Assembly: GCA_903859205.1 (NCBI GenBank)
Contig: CAIOLM010000012.1
Span: 1 to 54,979 of the forward strand
Reading direction: 5' to 3'
DNA from: an uncultured Microbacteriaceae bacterium
GTDB taxonomy: Bacteria > Actinomycetota > Actinomycetes > Actinomycetales > Microbacteriaceae
DNA length: 54,979 bases
Shown here: positions 19,131 through 27,450 of the stretch, in pieces
Position numbering within the stretch: the stretch's first letter is position 1
Layout: every line of letters begins with the position of its first letter
Made by a program: the position numbers and the translations under genes
The notes under the pieces: generated by a model
Told to the model about the DNA's origin: nothing
Database searches by the model: none
What the model saw: the letters and a program-made list of their open reading frames with translations, nothing else

Positions 19131-21097
19131 GTGGTTCGCTGCGCATCCTGCTGGGCCTGAGCGGCAAGCATGCGGTTGTACTCCTCGAGCTCAAGGTCGC
19201 CCGTGCGATCGGCGTTACGGTCACGCCGCTTCGACAGCCGCTCCTCGCTCTTGCTCCACTGAACCGCGATGACGAGCATCAGCACGAGGTTGGGCAGCTC
19301 GCCCACGCTCCACGCAATCTGCCCACCGAGATATTGATCCTCCATAGGGGTGGCCCCCCACGTGCGACCCATCGCACCGAACCAGTCGGCCAGCAGCAGC
19401 CCGGTGCCCGACATGAGCACGAGACCAAAGAAAGCGTGGATCGTCATGGTCATGAGGAGCTGACCCACGCGCATCGGGTACGAGAGGCGATTCACGCCCG
19501 GGTCGATACCGATAAGCGACTGCACGAAGAGATATCCGGCGAGCAGGAAGTGCACGATCATCCACTCGTGGCCGATGTGATCGGTGGTCGCCCACCTGAA
19601 AATCGGCGTGTAGTAGAACAGCCACAGCGAGCCAACAAAGTTGACCGTGGCAAAAATGGGGTTCGAAATGATGCTCGCGAAACGGGAATGCACCGCAATC
19701 AGAATCCACTCGCGCGCGCCGCGGCTTCCGTCGTCGCGCTTGAAGATGGCGCGCATCGCGAGCGTGATAGGCGCTCCCGGCACCAACAAGATGGGAATCA
19801 TCATGCCGAGCGTCATGTGGGCGAACATGTGTGCACTGAACAGGTAACGCTCGTAGACGTTGACGCCGCCGTTGGTGATGTAGGCCAGAAGCAGCATGCC
19901 CAACACCCACAGAACCGTGCGGTACCAGGGCCACGTGTCACCGCGACGGCGCAGACGCACCACACCCGCGATGTAGAAGAAGATGCCGAACGCGCAAATC
20001 AGCAACCAGATGAGGTCGATGTGCCAGAGCGTCAAGAAGTTCATGAAGCTCGACTCGGGGGGCAACGGGTCGCCCGTCAAAATCTGCGCCGGCGAGGGAA
20101 CACTCGCCGGGACGTCGGGAATAGGTGAGGCTGAACGCGCCAGCGCCGCGGCCAGCCCCGAGGCAATGCCCATGATGACCAGCTCGATGCCGCTAAACCA
20201 TGCAAACGAGCGGGACTTGCCGGCGGACATTCGTGAAATGAAGACGCGGCGCTGAAGCGCTCCGAAGATGACCAGAACGACGAGGGCAATGACCTTAAGA
20301 ATCAGCACCGCGCCGTAAGGCGTGGCTAGCTGACTCCACGAGCCCACACGCACAATCGCATTGACCACGCCCGAGGCAACAACGACGATGAGCGACACCA
20401 GCGCCAGGGTGGAATACCTCTTCGTAATTACGATGAGTCGCTCGGGGCTCACGCGTCGCCTCAGCAGAACGAGTGCAACGAGACCCCCGAGCCAGACCGC
20501 GACAAATACGAGGTGAAGTCCGAGCGATGTCATCGCGACGTCGTGGCTGGAGGCGCCGGCCGAGTGGCCGGTGAGTGCCATGGGCAACAGTGGCGAAAGC
20601 GAGAGGAGTCCGACGAAGAAAAGCGCTGTCTGGTTGGAGACTGCGAAGCACAGCACCGCGGTCACGGCCGACAAGAGGGTGATCCAGAGCCAGGCTTGGC
20701 CTAAACCAATCTTGGTGACGAACAGCGCGAGGCTGGCCCCGAAGGCGTCATCGAGGCTGAACGGCATTTGGCTGACATCGAGGAAGGTAAAAAGCAGCGT
20801 GCCGGCAGCCGCGATGGTGAGCACCACCGCAGACGCGGCGGCGAGGTCGATCGCGCGACGATAGGCCTTTTCGGCTGAGCTGAAAGCCCACAGGGCAAGG
20901 GCAAGGGCGCCCACGACAACGGCAACAGAGAGATTGACCAAGAGGTTGAGAATAGGGCGGCCAAATCGAACCACATCGCCCGGGTCGCCAATCGGGCGCG
21001 GAGCCGCTCCGCCGCCAATCAGCAGGCCCGCCACTACAGCACCAATCGCCACAGCCAGAATGAGGGCTGGAAGAAGCAGGCGAAGGATGCGGGGCAC
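19127..21097 (-). CDS. CopD-CtaG fusion: copper transport / cytochrome c oxidase assembly membrane protein
   Basis: A ~656-residue membrane protein with about 14 helices. The first half (about 60-310) is CopD-like (GHSAGASSHDVAMTSLGLHLVFVAVWLGGL). The second half (about 345-610) is a CtaG_caa3 domain with repeated His motifs (LWHIDLIWL, SAHMFAHMTLGMM, GHEWMIVHFLLAG). It probably moves or inserts copper for the aa3 oxidase. GTG 21097 is preferred to ATG 21100: TAGGCT then lies six bases upstream, the spacing seen at other leaderless genes here. It heads the operon with the PIF1 helicase and MFS exporter. Confidence 0.88.
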   Translation of the reverse strand: MPRILRLLLPALILAVAIGAVVAGLLIGGGAAPRPIGDPGDVVRFGRPILNLLVNLSVAVVVGALALALWAFSSAEKAYRRAIDLAAASAVVLTIAAAGTLLFTFLDVSQMPFSLDDAFGASLALFVTKIGLGQAWLWITLLSAVTAVLCFAVSNQTALFFVGLLSLSPLLPMALTGHSAGASSHDVAMTSLGLHLVFVAVWLGGLVALVLLRRRVSPERLIVITKRYSTLALVSLIVVVASGVVNAIVRVGSWSQLATPYGAVLILKVIALVVLVIFGALQRRVFISRMSAGKSRSFAWFSGIELVIMGIASGLAAALARSASPIPDVPASVPSPAQILTGDPLPPESSFMNFLTLWHIDLIWLLICAFGIFFYIAGVVRLRRRGDTWPWYRTVLWVLGMLLLAYITNGGVNVYERYLFSAHMFAHMTLGMMIPILLVPGAPITLAMRAIFKRDDGSRGAREWILIAVHSRFASIISNPIFATVNFVGSLWLFYYTPIFRWATTDHIGHEWMIVHFLLAGYLFVQSLIGIDPGVNRLSYPMRVGQLLMTMTIHAFFGLVLMSGTGLLLADWFGAMGRTWGATPMEDQYLGGQIAWSVGELPNLVLMLVIAVQWSKSEERLSKRRDRNADRTGDLELEEYNRMLAAQAQQDAQRTT

Positions 21098-21103
21098 CAT
21101 CTC

Positions 21104-21109
21104 AGCCTA
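21104..21109 (-). promoter_or_regulatory. -10 element for the CopD-CtaG operon
   Basis: TAGGCT on the minus strand ends six bases before GTG 21097 and three bases before ATG 21100. It supports GTG 21097 as the start of a leaderless message. Confidence 0.5.
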
Positions 21110-21152
21110 GAGAAGAATGTGGACACTCATCTGAGCGGGCGCCTTAAAGCCA

Positions 21153-21190
21153 CGAGCGGTCATCCACCGACAATGGTGGACAACCGCTCG
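21153..21190 (-). terminator. Hairpin after hup, probable terminator
   Basis: Stem: 8 bp (CGAGCGGT/ACCGCTCG), a 2x2 internal loop, then 6 bp (TCCACC/GGTGGA) around a 6-base loop. On the minus strand it is followed by a poor T-run (TGGCTTTAAG). It lies 23 bp after the hup stop and before the next operon. Confidence 0.6.
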
Positions 21191-21212
21191 CGAAGGTTTG
21201 GTGAGGCTAAGA

Positions 21213-21494
21213 CTACTTAGCAGCAGCCTTCAGCTTGCTACCAGCCGAGATCTTGACACCGTTCGAAGCGGCGATCTGGATGGTTGCGCCGGTCTGCGGG
21301 TTGCGACCGGTACGAGCTGCACGCTTGGTGCGCTCAACCGAAAGGAAACCGGGGATGGTGACCTTGCCGCCGTCCTTGCCGACCTCTTTGGCGATGACAG
21401 CGTAAAGGCCGTCGATTACTGCGTTGACAGTTGCCTGCGAGTTGTTGGTGGCCGCAGCAACAGCGGCGACGACCTCAGACTTGTTAAGAGCCAT
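21213..21494 (-). CDS. hup: HU-family DNA-binding protein
   Basis: A 93-residue HU protein. It starts MALNKSEVVAAVAAAT and carries the DNA-binding arm GRNPQTGATIQIAASNGVKISAG. It lacks the long Lys/Ala-rich C-terminal tail of mycobacterial HU (Hlp), ending SKLKAAAK. It bends and compacts DNA. Its leader (21495-21600) has a GGAGGACAC ribosome-binding site and a promoter with a DnaA-box-like spacer. It is monocistronic, with hairpins on either side. Confidence 0.95.
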   Translation of the reverse strand: MALNKSEVVAAVAAATNNSQATVNAVIDGLYAVIAKEVGKDGGKVTIPGFLSVERTKRAARTGRNPQTGATIQIAASNGVKISAGSKLKAAAK

Positions 21495-21569
21495 TGTGTC
21501 CTCCTGGACCTTGAGGTTTCTTGCGAAACCAAAATGTGGACGAGTTGAGGCCTTTGCGGGCCGTCTCTT

Positions 21570-21598
21570 CAGCTACCCGGGTGGATAACTGTGTTGAA
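21570..21598 (-). promoter_or_regulatory. Proposed hup promoter with a near-perfect DnaA box in the spacer
   Basis: On the minus strand TTCAAC (21593-21598), 17 bp, then TAGCTG (21570-21575). The spacer holds TTATCCACC (21580-21588), one mismatch from the DnaA box TTATCCACA. This is the same layout as at the dnaK promoter. Assigned by eye. Confidence 0.4.
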
Positions 21599-21675
21599 AC
21601 TACCAACAATGTTGCGTAATTCCGCGGTATTTCGCGGGTGTGGCGAAACACGCCGTAATCGTGTCGCCAACAGAA

Positions 21676-21712
21676 AAAGAGGGGCGCAAGCTCAAAGCCT
21701 GCGCCCCTCTTT
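21676..21712 (-). terminator. Rho-independent terminator after rpsN
   Basis: A perfect 13-bp stem (AAAGAGGGGCGCA / TGCGCCCCTCTTT) with an 11-base loop. On the minus strand a TTTTTCTG run follows, so it ends the rpmB-rpmG-rpsN transcript; the other side has TTTAAAA and it may work in both directions. Confidence 0.88.
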
Positions 21713-21724
21713 AAAAGTGGTGTG

Positions 21725-22030
21725 TTACCAGCTGCTCTTGGTGATGCCGGGCAGCTCGCCGTGGTGAGCCATGTCACGGAAGCGCACACGCGAAATTCCG
21801 AACTTGGTCAGAACACCGCGGGGACGACCGTCGATGGCGTCGCGGCTGCGAACGCGAACGGGCGAAGCGTTGCGGGGAAGCTTCTGCAGGGCAACGCGAG
21901 CTGCCTCGCGCGACTCGTCAGTGCCGGCCGGGTCAACGAGAGCCTTCTTGAGCTCCAGTCGCTTAGCTGCGTAACGCTCAACAACGACCTTACGCTGCTC
22001 GTTACGGGCAATCTTGCTCTTCTTAGCCAT
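21725..22030 (-). CDS. rpsN: 30S ribosomal protein S14, cysteine-free (zinc-independent) form
   Basis: A 101-residue S14 of the long form. It has no cysteine, so it lacks the CxxC-x12-CxxC zinc site of the short form. Typical end: [34 protein letters not shown]. In actinobacteria this version is often repressed by Zur and replaces the zinc form under zinc limitation; here the zur gene lies 550 bp away. It is third in rpmB-rpmG-rpsN, followed by a strong terminator. Confidence 0.95.
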   Translation of the reverse strand: MAKKSKIARNEQRKVVVERYAAKRLELKKALVDPAGTDESREAARVALQKLPRNASPVRVRSRDAIDGRPRGVLTKFGISRVRFRDMAHHGELPGITKSSW

Positions 22031-22032
22031 GT

Positions 22033-22200
22033 TTAGCGCTCCTCGCGGAATTCAACGTGCTGACGAACGACGGGGTCGTACTTCTTCAGAACGAGACGGT
22101 CAGGGTTGTTGCGACGGTTCTTGCGGGTGACATAGGTGTAACCAGTGCCAGCCGTCGAACGAAGCTTGATGATGGGACGAACGTCCTGTGCTTTAGCCAT
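22033..22200 (-). CDS. rpmG: 50S ribosomal protein L33, cysteine-free form
   Basis: A 55-residue protein, [20 protein letters not shown] at the start and [12 protein letters not shown] at the end, with the conserved [12 protein letters not shown] core. It has no CxxC pairs, so it is the zinc-independent form. The start codon overlaps the rpmB stop by one base (TAATG), and rpsN begins 2 bp after its stop. Confidence 0.94.
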   Translation of the reverse strand: MAKAQDVRPIIKLRSTAGTGYTYVTRKNRRNNPDRLVLKKYDPVVRQHVEFREER

Positions 22201-22436
22201 TAGATTTTCTCCCCACGCTTGAGCAGATCCTTGACGACGGACTCAATGCCGCGTGCGTCGATGACCTTGATTCCCTTAGCCGACAGGGTCAGCGTTACAT
22301 TGCGACGAAGCGAGGGTACGTAGTACGTCTTCTTCTGAATGTTCGGGTCGAAGCGACGCTTGGTGCGTCGGTGCGAGTGCGAAATGTTGTGACCAAAGCC
22401 GGGAGTGGCTCCTGTCACCTGACAGTTAGCTGCCAT
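22200..22436 (-). CDS. rpmB: 50S ribosomal protein L28, zinc-independent form
   Basis: A 78-residue L28 ([20 protein letters not shown], then the basic [13 protein letters not shown]). It has a single cysteine, so no zinc ribbon. ATG 22436 is the conserved start, with GGAAGG upstream; a longer in-frame extension to 22481 is not supported. It is the first gene of rpmB-rpmG-rpsN, the set that Zur controls in several actinobacteria. Confidence 0.93.
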   Translation of the reverse strand: MAANCQVTGATPGFGHNISHSHRRTKRRFDPNIQKKTYYVPSLRRNVTLTLSAKGIKVIDARGIESVVKDLLKRGEKI

Positions 22437-22546
22437 GTGCGTATTCCTTCCAATACCGTGTGGTCGTAATGCCACACCCAAGATCTCTTGTCTGCACGCT
22501 CGAAATTTCGCATGTTCCTTGCGGAACCGAAACCCCTGCGTACTGC

Positions 22547-22566
22547 TGAGTAAGGATTTTCACTCA
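22547..22566 (-). promoter_or_regulatory. Imperfect palindrome upstream of rpmB, candidate Zur operator
   Basis: TGAGT-N10-ACTCA; on the minus strand the core reads TGAAAATCCTTACTCA, which loosely resembles actinobacterial Zur boxes of the TGAAAAT...TCA type. It lies about 110 bp before rpmB, and just after a possible -35 (TTGACC, 22573-22578). It is not obviously the same sequence as the palindrome at znuA. Confidence 0.3.
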
Positions 22567-22580
22567 ACCAAGGGTCAAGT

Positions 22581-22967
22581 CTACGTCAGCGAGCAGTCTG
22601 CACACAAACCGAAGACATCGACGACGTGCTGCGCTTGTGTGAACCCATGAGCGGCGGCCACCTGCTGTGCCCATGATTCAACCGGCTCGGCATTAATCTC
22701 GGCCGTTGCGCCGCACGACCGACAGATGAGGTGGTGGTGGTGCCCATCGCTGGCGCAGGCGCGATAAAGATTCTCACCCTCAGGCGAGAGCAAGCTGTCG
22801 GCGGCCTTCTCGCCGACGAGGTCGGTCAACGCGCGGTACACCGTGGCCAGGCTGATGGTCGAGCCGGCATCCCGCATGCGAGCAAAGAGGGCCTGCGCGC
22901 TCACAAAGCCGTTGATTGCGTTGAGCTCCGTCGTAACAGCTTCGCGCTGCCAGGTGTTGCGCTTCAC
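22581..22967 (-). CDS. zur: Fur-family zinc-uptake regulator (Zur)
   Basis: A 128-residue Fur-family repressor from GTG 22967, which overlaps the stop of the permease gene (GTGA). The winged helix covers ~5-75 (VSAQALFARMRDAGSTISLATVYRAL). The metal part has HHHHLICRSC and ends FGLCADCSLT, the two CxxC pairs of the structural zinc. Its place at the end of the znu operon and next to zinc-independent ribosomal proteins argues for Zur rather than Fur. Confidence 0.85.
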   Translation of the reverse strand: MKRNTWQREAVTTELNAINGFVSAQALFARMRDAGSTISLATVYRALTDLVGEKAADSLLSPEGENLYRACASDGHHHHLICRSCGATAEINAEPVESWAQQVAAAHGFTQAQHVVDVFGLCADCSLT

Positions 22968-23830
22968 TGTCCCGCTCCCGCAAGGATGACGAGGAGTCCA
23001 GTGTCGAGGTCTTCTCCGTCTGCTCGAGGTCGAACCTTTCGACGCGACGAGCGCCCAGCCGAGATTGCCAAGCAAATGGCAAAAATGAGTGCTGCGACCA
23101 GGGCCACCGATGCACCCGCACTAATGCTGAACGTGCGCGACGCAAGAAGCCCAATGATTCCCGAAGCGACTCCGAATATGGGGGCGACGATGACCATGCC
23201 CGCCGCCGAGCTGGTTACGAGTCGAGCCGCGGCAGCCGGGGCCGCAATGAGCGCAATGGCCAGGATTGCCCCGACCGCGGGCATCGCGGTGACGACCGTG
23301 AGTGTTGTGAGCACCAGAAGCAGGGCATCCATGACGGCCGGGTCGTAGCCCGCACCTCGATAGCCCGCCGGGTCGAAAATTGCGAAGAGCAGCTGCTTGC
23401 CGACAGCGAGCATGACCAACACGGTTATTGCGAGCGCGCCGCCAACCACAATCAGGTCAGTGGTCGACGAGGCCAGTACCGAGCCAAAGAGATAGGCGTC
23501 AATCTGAATGGGAACCTGTGGGTTCAGCGCCTGAAGCAAGACACCTGCGGCAAAACCGCCGGCCAATACAACCCCGGTTGCGGCCTGAACTCCGCGTCGG
23601 GGAAGACGATCAATGAGCGTGAGCACGACGATGATCGAGGCACAGGCAGCGATAGCACCAACCTGAATGTTGATGCCTACGAGCGTTGCGACCACCGCGC
23701 CGGGGAATGTCGCGTGCGTGAGGGCCTGGGCAAAGAGCACGCGCTTGCGCAGCACAATGAAGGTACCGACGAGCCCACTCAATGCGCCGACCAAGGTGAC
23801 AACGATGAGCGCGCGATCGAAATAGCTCAT
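22964..23830 (-). CDS. Metal ABC transporter permease (ZnuB/MntB-like), second copy
   Basis: A 288-residue permease of the ABC-3 family with eight to nine helices (VTLVGALSGLVGTFIVLRKRVLFAQALTHATFPGAV near the N-terminus is typical). It overlaps the other permease by 4 bp, so the transporter is probably a heterodimer of two different permeases. The extreme C-terminus is Arg-rich. Zn2+ is the likely ion, judged from zur next door; Mn2+ is not excluded. Confidence 0.87.
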   Translation of the reverse strand: MSYFDRALIVVTLVGALSGLVGTFIVLRKRVLFAQALTHATFPGAVVATLVGINIQVGAIAACASIIVVLTLIDRLPRRGVQAATGVVLAGGFAAGVLLQALNPQVPIQIDAYLFGSVLASSTTDLIVVGGALAITVLVMLAVGKQLLFAIFDPAGYRGAGYDPAVMDALLLVLTTLTVVTAMPAVGAILAIALIAAPAAAARLVTSSAAGMVIVAPIFGVASGIIGLLASRTFSISAGASVALVAALIFAICLAISAGRSSRRKVRPRADGEDLDTGLLVILAGAGQ

Positions 23831-24693
23831 GCTTCGACGCTCCTCGAGGTGTCACGCACGAGGGCGCGAAGAAGAAGCGAAAGCATGTAGCCCGCGACGA
23901 ACACCACGGCAATGGCCGCGCCACCGGGGACGGCAACATCGGCACCGACTGAAACGGTGAAGCTGCCCAGCAGGCCGAGTGCGGCCGCGACAAGAGCGAA
24001 GATAAGAGCGCCGGCAAATAAGCCGCCCAAGCCTCGGCTCCACATACGCGAGATCGCACCGGGCACGATCAGCACGGCCAGCACGAGCAGGTTGCCGACG
24101 GCGATTGAAGCCGCAACAACCACGCAGGCGATAGCGACGTTCAGAATCAGCGTCAGGCCGAGCGTGCCGTAGCCCGATGCGGCCGCACCGCGCTCATCGA
24201 ATGACGAGAAGACCTGTCCGCGCAGGGTTACCAACACGAGTGCCAACGCAATGGCACAGACGAGAGCAGTGGTGATGACTTCGGTGGTTGTGACGGTGAA
24301 CAGATGACCAAATAGCAATTGCTCGAGCGAAGCGGTCACGTCGTGCGAGCGGGAGACGATAATGACACCCACGCTGAACATGGTCGTCAAGATAATGGCG
24401 ATTGCTGCGTCACTCGTAACCCGTCGACGAGAGAGCAGGGTCAACACCACGGTTGCGAGGGCGGCGGCAAGAATCGCACCGATCACGACCCCGCCCTGCC
24501 CTGCGAAGACAAAGCCGGCAGCTACGCCGGGAAAGACGGCGTGCGTGAGACCGTCAGACATGAATTCGAGTCCGCGCAGGTTGACAAAGACACCGATGAG
24601 CCCGGCGGCGAGCGCAAGCGCTCCCAGCACGATTGCGGCACGCCACATAAACGGCAGTGTGAACGCCTGACTCAAGATGTCAATGAGGTTCAT
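23827..24693 (-). CDS. Metal ABC transporter permease (ZnuB/MntB-like), first copy
   Basis: A 288-residue ABC-3 family permease (FVNLRGLEFMSDGLTHAVFPGVAAG). Length and helix pattern match the second permease, from which it clearly diverged. It starts 2 bp after the ATPase gene. Such paired permeases are common in Mn/Zn importers of actinobacteria. Confidence 0.87.
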   Translation of the reverse strand: MNLIDILSQAFTLPFMWRAAIVLGALALAAGLIGVFVNLRGLEFMSDGLTHAVFPGVAAGFVFAGQGGVVIGAILAAALATVVLTLLSRRRVTSDAAIAIILTTMFSVGVIIVSRSHDVTASLEQLLFGHLFTVTTTEVITTALVCAIALALVLVTLRGQVFSSFDERGAAASGYGTLGLTLILNVAIACVVVAASIAVGNLLVLAVLIVPGAISRMWSRGLGGLFAGALIFALVAAALGLLGSFTVSVGADVAVPGGAAIAVVFVAGYMLSLLLRALVRDTSRSVEA

Positions 24694-24695
24694 GG

Positions 24696-25463
24696 TTAGT
24701 GCTCGTGCCCCGGCAAGACGACGGTGTGCTCATCCACTTCAACCTGAACATCACGGAAGGCTTGCTGCAGGTTCGCCAGCGTCAACACTTCTTCGCGTGC
24801 CCCAAAAGCAATCTGGGTGCCGTTGACCAGGAGCACCGAGTCACAAACCTCGCGAGCGAGATCAAGATCGTGCGTGGTGAGCAAAATACCGACGCCGCGC
24901 GCTTTGAGATCGTTCAACGTGGTGATGAGTGCGTCACGGTTGGGCTGGTCGAGAGCGTTGAATGGCTCGTCAAGCAAAAGCAGGGACGGCTTGGTCGCCA
25001 TTGCGCGCGCTAGGAGTCCGCGTTGCTGCTGGCCGCCCGAAAGAGTGCCAAACCGGTGGTTGGCGCGCGACGACAGCCCGGTGACCTCGAGTGCGTCTGC
25101 GACGGCCTGTCGATCATCTGGGGCGGGAAAGCGGAACAAGCCGAGACGACGATAACGCCCCATCATCACAACCTGCCTAAGCGTGATGGGAAAATCGGCG
25201 TCGATATCGTCGTCCTGCGGGAGGTAGCCGATGCGGCCAGATTGCCCACGGCCCTTCTTGGGGCGAAACACGGTCATCTCGCCATGAACCAGAGGAATAA
25301 CTCCGAGGACGCCCTTGAGCATGGTCGACTTGCCCGAACCGTTCGGGCCGATGAGCGCGACTGCCTGACCCGGGTCGATGTGCATGGTGACGTGATCAAG
25401 AGCGACATCGCCGTCGTAGGCAAAAGCAACGTCATTCAGGTTGAGAAGTCGGGTTTCGGTCAC
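24696..25463 (-). CDS. znuC: Metal ABC transporter ATP-binding protein (ZnuC-like)
   Basis: A 255-residue ABC ATPase. Walker A is LIGPNGSGKSTMLKG (~35-48), the signature is LSGGQQQRGLLARA (~141-153), Walker B is LLLDEPFNALD (~162-172) and the H-loop is LTTHDLD. It energises the two permeases. It overlaps the binding-protein gene by 4 bp. Confidence 0.9.
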   Translation of the reverse strand: MTETRLLNLNDVAFAYDGDVALDHVTMHIDPGQAVALIGPNGSGKSTMLKGVLGVIPLVHGEMTVFRPKKGRGQSGRIGYLPQDDDIDADFPITLRQVVMMGRYRRLGLFRFPAPDDRQAVADALEVTGLSSRANHRFGTLSGGQQQRGLLARAMATKPSLLLLDEPFNALDQPNRDALITTLNDLKARGVGILLTTHDLDLAREVCDSVLLVNGTQIAFGAREEVLTLANLQQAFRDVQVEVDEHTVVLPGHEH

Positions 25464-26440
25464 GACGGGAGTCCTTTCGGAAGGGGCAGGTTTGTTCCGC
25501 CCCAGGCGGTGACGAGAGTGCGCACGTTGTGTTCGGTCGCAGAGATATATGTATCGCCGGTCGAACCCGCTGGGCCCAAGGTGTCGGCATACAGCGCGTC
25601 TTCGCCCGAGTACACGCGCACGCCGGCCTCGGCGGCAATCGTCTGAGCAAGCTTGGGCGAAATCGAAGACTCCGAGAAGACCGCCTTGGCGCCCGAAGCC
25701 TTGATCTTGCTGACCAGCGCGTCAATCTCAGCAGCACTTGGCTCGGCGTTGTCATCAAATGACGGGATGATCGAGCCCACAAACGTGATGCCCATCTCGG
25801 CCACAAAGTAGGCCAGCCCGTCGTGATTGGTAACGAGAAGTCGCTGAGCTGCAGGAATTTGCGCGATGTCAGCCTGCGCCCATTCCTGAAGGAGGTTGAG
25901 TTGCCGCTCGTAGGCGCTGGCGTTTGCGTGAAAAGTGCCGGCAAGTTCGGGTGCCACGCTCGAGAGCCCACTAGCGATGGTGACGACCATAGCTTGAGCG
26001 TTCGAAATCGAGGTCCACACGTGCGGGTCATTGTCTACGACTGCGAGGCCGGTCGACGCGTCGATGACCGTGCCATCAAAACCGGAGGCGTCAATGGCGT
26101 CCTTGAGCCACGGTTCGATTCCGACACCGTTGATAACCAAGGCCTGGGCGTGGGCGAGCTCGAGCAAGACCTTGGCCGAGGGGTCAAAGGAATGCGCGCT
26201 CTGGTTCGGTGCGATGATGCCATCGACGTGGGCCGCGTCGCCAACTACCTGGCGAGTGAAGTCAGTCACCTGGGTCGTCGTCGCCACAATGCTCAAACCG
26301 GCGGGTTCTGGGCTGACGCTTTGGCAGCCCGTGAGCATGGCAACGGTGCCCACAACGGCAACAACTGCGGTGGTTACACAGACGGCTTTGTTGGCACAGC
26401 GGATCTGCGTCCACACGCGCTTGAGCCACGAACCGTTCAC
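25460..26440 (-). CDS. znuA: Metal-binding lipoprotein of the ABC importer (ZnuA-like, cluster 9)
   Basis: A 326-residue secreted lipoprotein. After a 35-residue signal the lipobox is LTGC (Cys ~39). Ligand candidates are the His of APNQSAHSFDP, DPHVW and TNHDGLAYFVAE, and the acidic YSGEDALYAD. There is no His-rich loop, which is unusual for dedicated Zn binders but common in actinobacteria. The start is GTG 26440, six bases after TACGTT, with a full TTGACA-N17-TACGTT promoter overlapped by an inverted repeat (separate entry). It heads znuA-znuC-perm-perm-zur. Confidence 0.87.
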   Translation of the reverse strand: MNGSWLKRVWTQIRCANKAVCVTTAVVAVVGTVAMLTGCQSVSPEPAGLSIVATTTQVTDFTRQVVGDAAHVDGIIAPNQSAHSFDPSAKVLLELAHAQALVINGVGIEPWLKDAIDASGFDGTVIDASTGLAVVDNDPHVWTSISNAQAMVVTIASGLSSVAPELAGTFHANASAYERQLNLLQEWAQADIAQIPAAQRLLVTNHDGLAYFVAEMGITFVGSIIPSFDDNAEPSAAEIDALVSKIKASGAKAVFSESSISPKLAQTIAAEAGVRVYSGEDALYADTLGPAGSTGDTYISATEHNVRTLVTAWGGTNLPLPKGLPS

Positions 26441-26446
26441 TCCTCG

Positions 26447-26479
26447 AACGTAGACTTATTGCGAACGGTTGTCAATAAG
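26447..26479 (-). promoter_or_regulatory. znuA promoter with overlapping inverted-repeat operator
   Basis: On the minus strand: TTGACA (26470-26475), 17 bp, TACGTT (26447-26452), then six bases to GTG 26440. A perfect inverted repeat CTTATTG-N11-CAATAAG (26455-26479) covers the -35 and most of the spacer. This is where a repressor would sit, and Zur, encoded at the end of the operon, is the obvious candidate. Confidence 0.65.
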
Positions 26480-26514
26480 CCAGTTGTGCCCGTGGTCGGC
26501 ATGCGCCCAGTCGG

Positions 26515-26520
26515 TACGAT
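26515..26520 (+). promoter_or_regulatory. -10 element for leaderless transcription of trhO
   Basis: TACGAT ends six bases before GTG 26527, with no Shine-Dalgarno in between (TAGTGC). The -35 is weak. Confidence 0.5.
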
Positions 26521-26526
26521 TAGTGC

Positions 26527-27432
26527 GTGGCCGTTCCCAAGATTCTTCTTTATTACGCATTCGCGCCGCTTGCCGACCCCGAAGCCGTGCGCCTGTGGCA
26601 GCGCGACCTGTGCGAGTCGTTGAACCTGCGCGGGCGCATCCTGATTTCACGCCACGGCATCAACGGAACCGTTGGTGGTGACCTGCCGAACGTAAAAAAG
26701 TACCTGCGCAAGACTCGTGAGTTCGCGGGGTTCAAGACCATGGATGCCAAGTGGAGCGAGGGGACCGGCGTCGACGAAACGGGTGCGAGTGTCGACTTTC
26801 CGCGACTGAGCGTCAAGGTACGCGATGAAGTCGTCAGCTTTGGTGTTCCCGATGAAGTTCAAGTCGACGCCCGCGGCATCGTCGGTGGCGGCGTGAAGCT
26901 CACACCCGATGAGCTGGACGTCCTCGTTGCGCAGCGCGGCGACGAGGTGGTCTTCTTCGACGGCAGAAACGCCTTCGAGGCCGAGATCGGACGCTTCAAG
27001 GGCGCTGTCGTTCCCGACGTTTCAACAACGCATGACTTCGTGCGCGAACTCGACAGTGGCAAGTATGACCACCTCAAGGGCAAGCCCATCGTGACCTATT
27101 GCACCGGCGGTATTCGCTGCGAGGTTCTTACCCCGCTCATGAAGGCCCGCGGGTTCGACGAGATCTATCAGCTCGACGGCGGCATCGTTCGCTACGGCGA
27201 GGCTCGCGGAAACGAGGGTCTCTGGGAAGGGTCGCTCTACGTTTTCGATGGCCGCATCGCCATGGACTTCGCTCCTGGCGCCGCTCAGCTGGGAACCTGC
27301 GTGGTCTGTGGTGAAGCAATCAACCGCATGCGCAACTGCGCTGAGCCTTCATGTCGCACACAGCTCGTCGTGTGCGACGATTGCCCCGATCCGCTGTGTG
27401 CCGAGCACAGAGATGCTCGGGTACTCGCCTAG
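26527..27432 (+). CDS. trhO: tRNA U34 hydroxylase TrhO (rhodanese-related, YceA-like)
   Basis: A 301-residue protein that hydroxylates U34 of some tRNAs with O2 in characterised homologues. An N-terminal acylphosphatase-like domain ([27 protein letters not shown]) is followed by a rhodanese domain with catalytic Cys in [12 protein letters not shown] (~190). The C-terminal zinc-type part has [14 protein letters not shown] and CDDCPDPLC. The start is GTG 26527, predicted leaderless. It is divergent from znuA. Confidence 0.92.
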   Translation: MAVPKILLYYAFAPLADPEAVRLWQRDLCESLNLRGRILISRHGINGTVGGDLPNVKKYLRKTREFAGFKTMDAKWSEGTGVDETGASVDFPRLSVKVRDEVVSFGVPDEVQVDARGIVGGGVKLTPDELDVLVAQRGDEVVFFDGRNAFEAEIGRFKGAVVPDVSTTHDFVRELDSGKYDHLKGKPIVTYCTGGIRCEVLTPLMKARGFDEIYQLDGGIVRYGEARGNEGLWEGSLYVFDGRIAMDFAPGAAQLGTCVVCGEAINRMRNCAEPSCRTQLVVCDDCPDPLCAEHRDARVLA

Positions 27433-27450
27433 GCCAACAGCCCTGGATGC

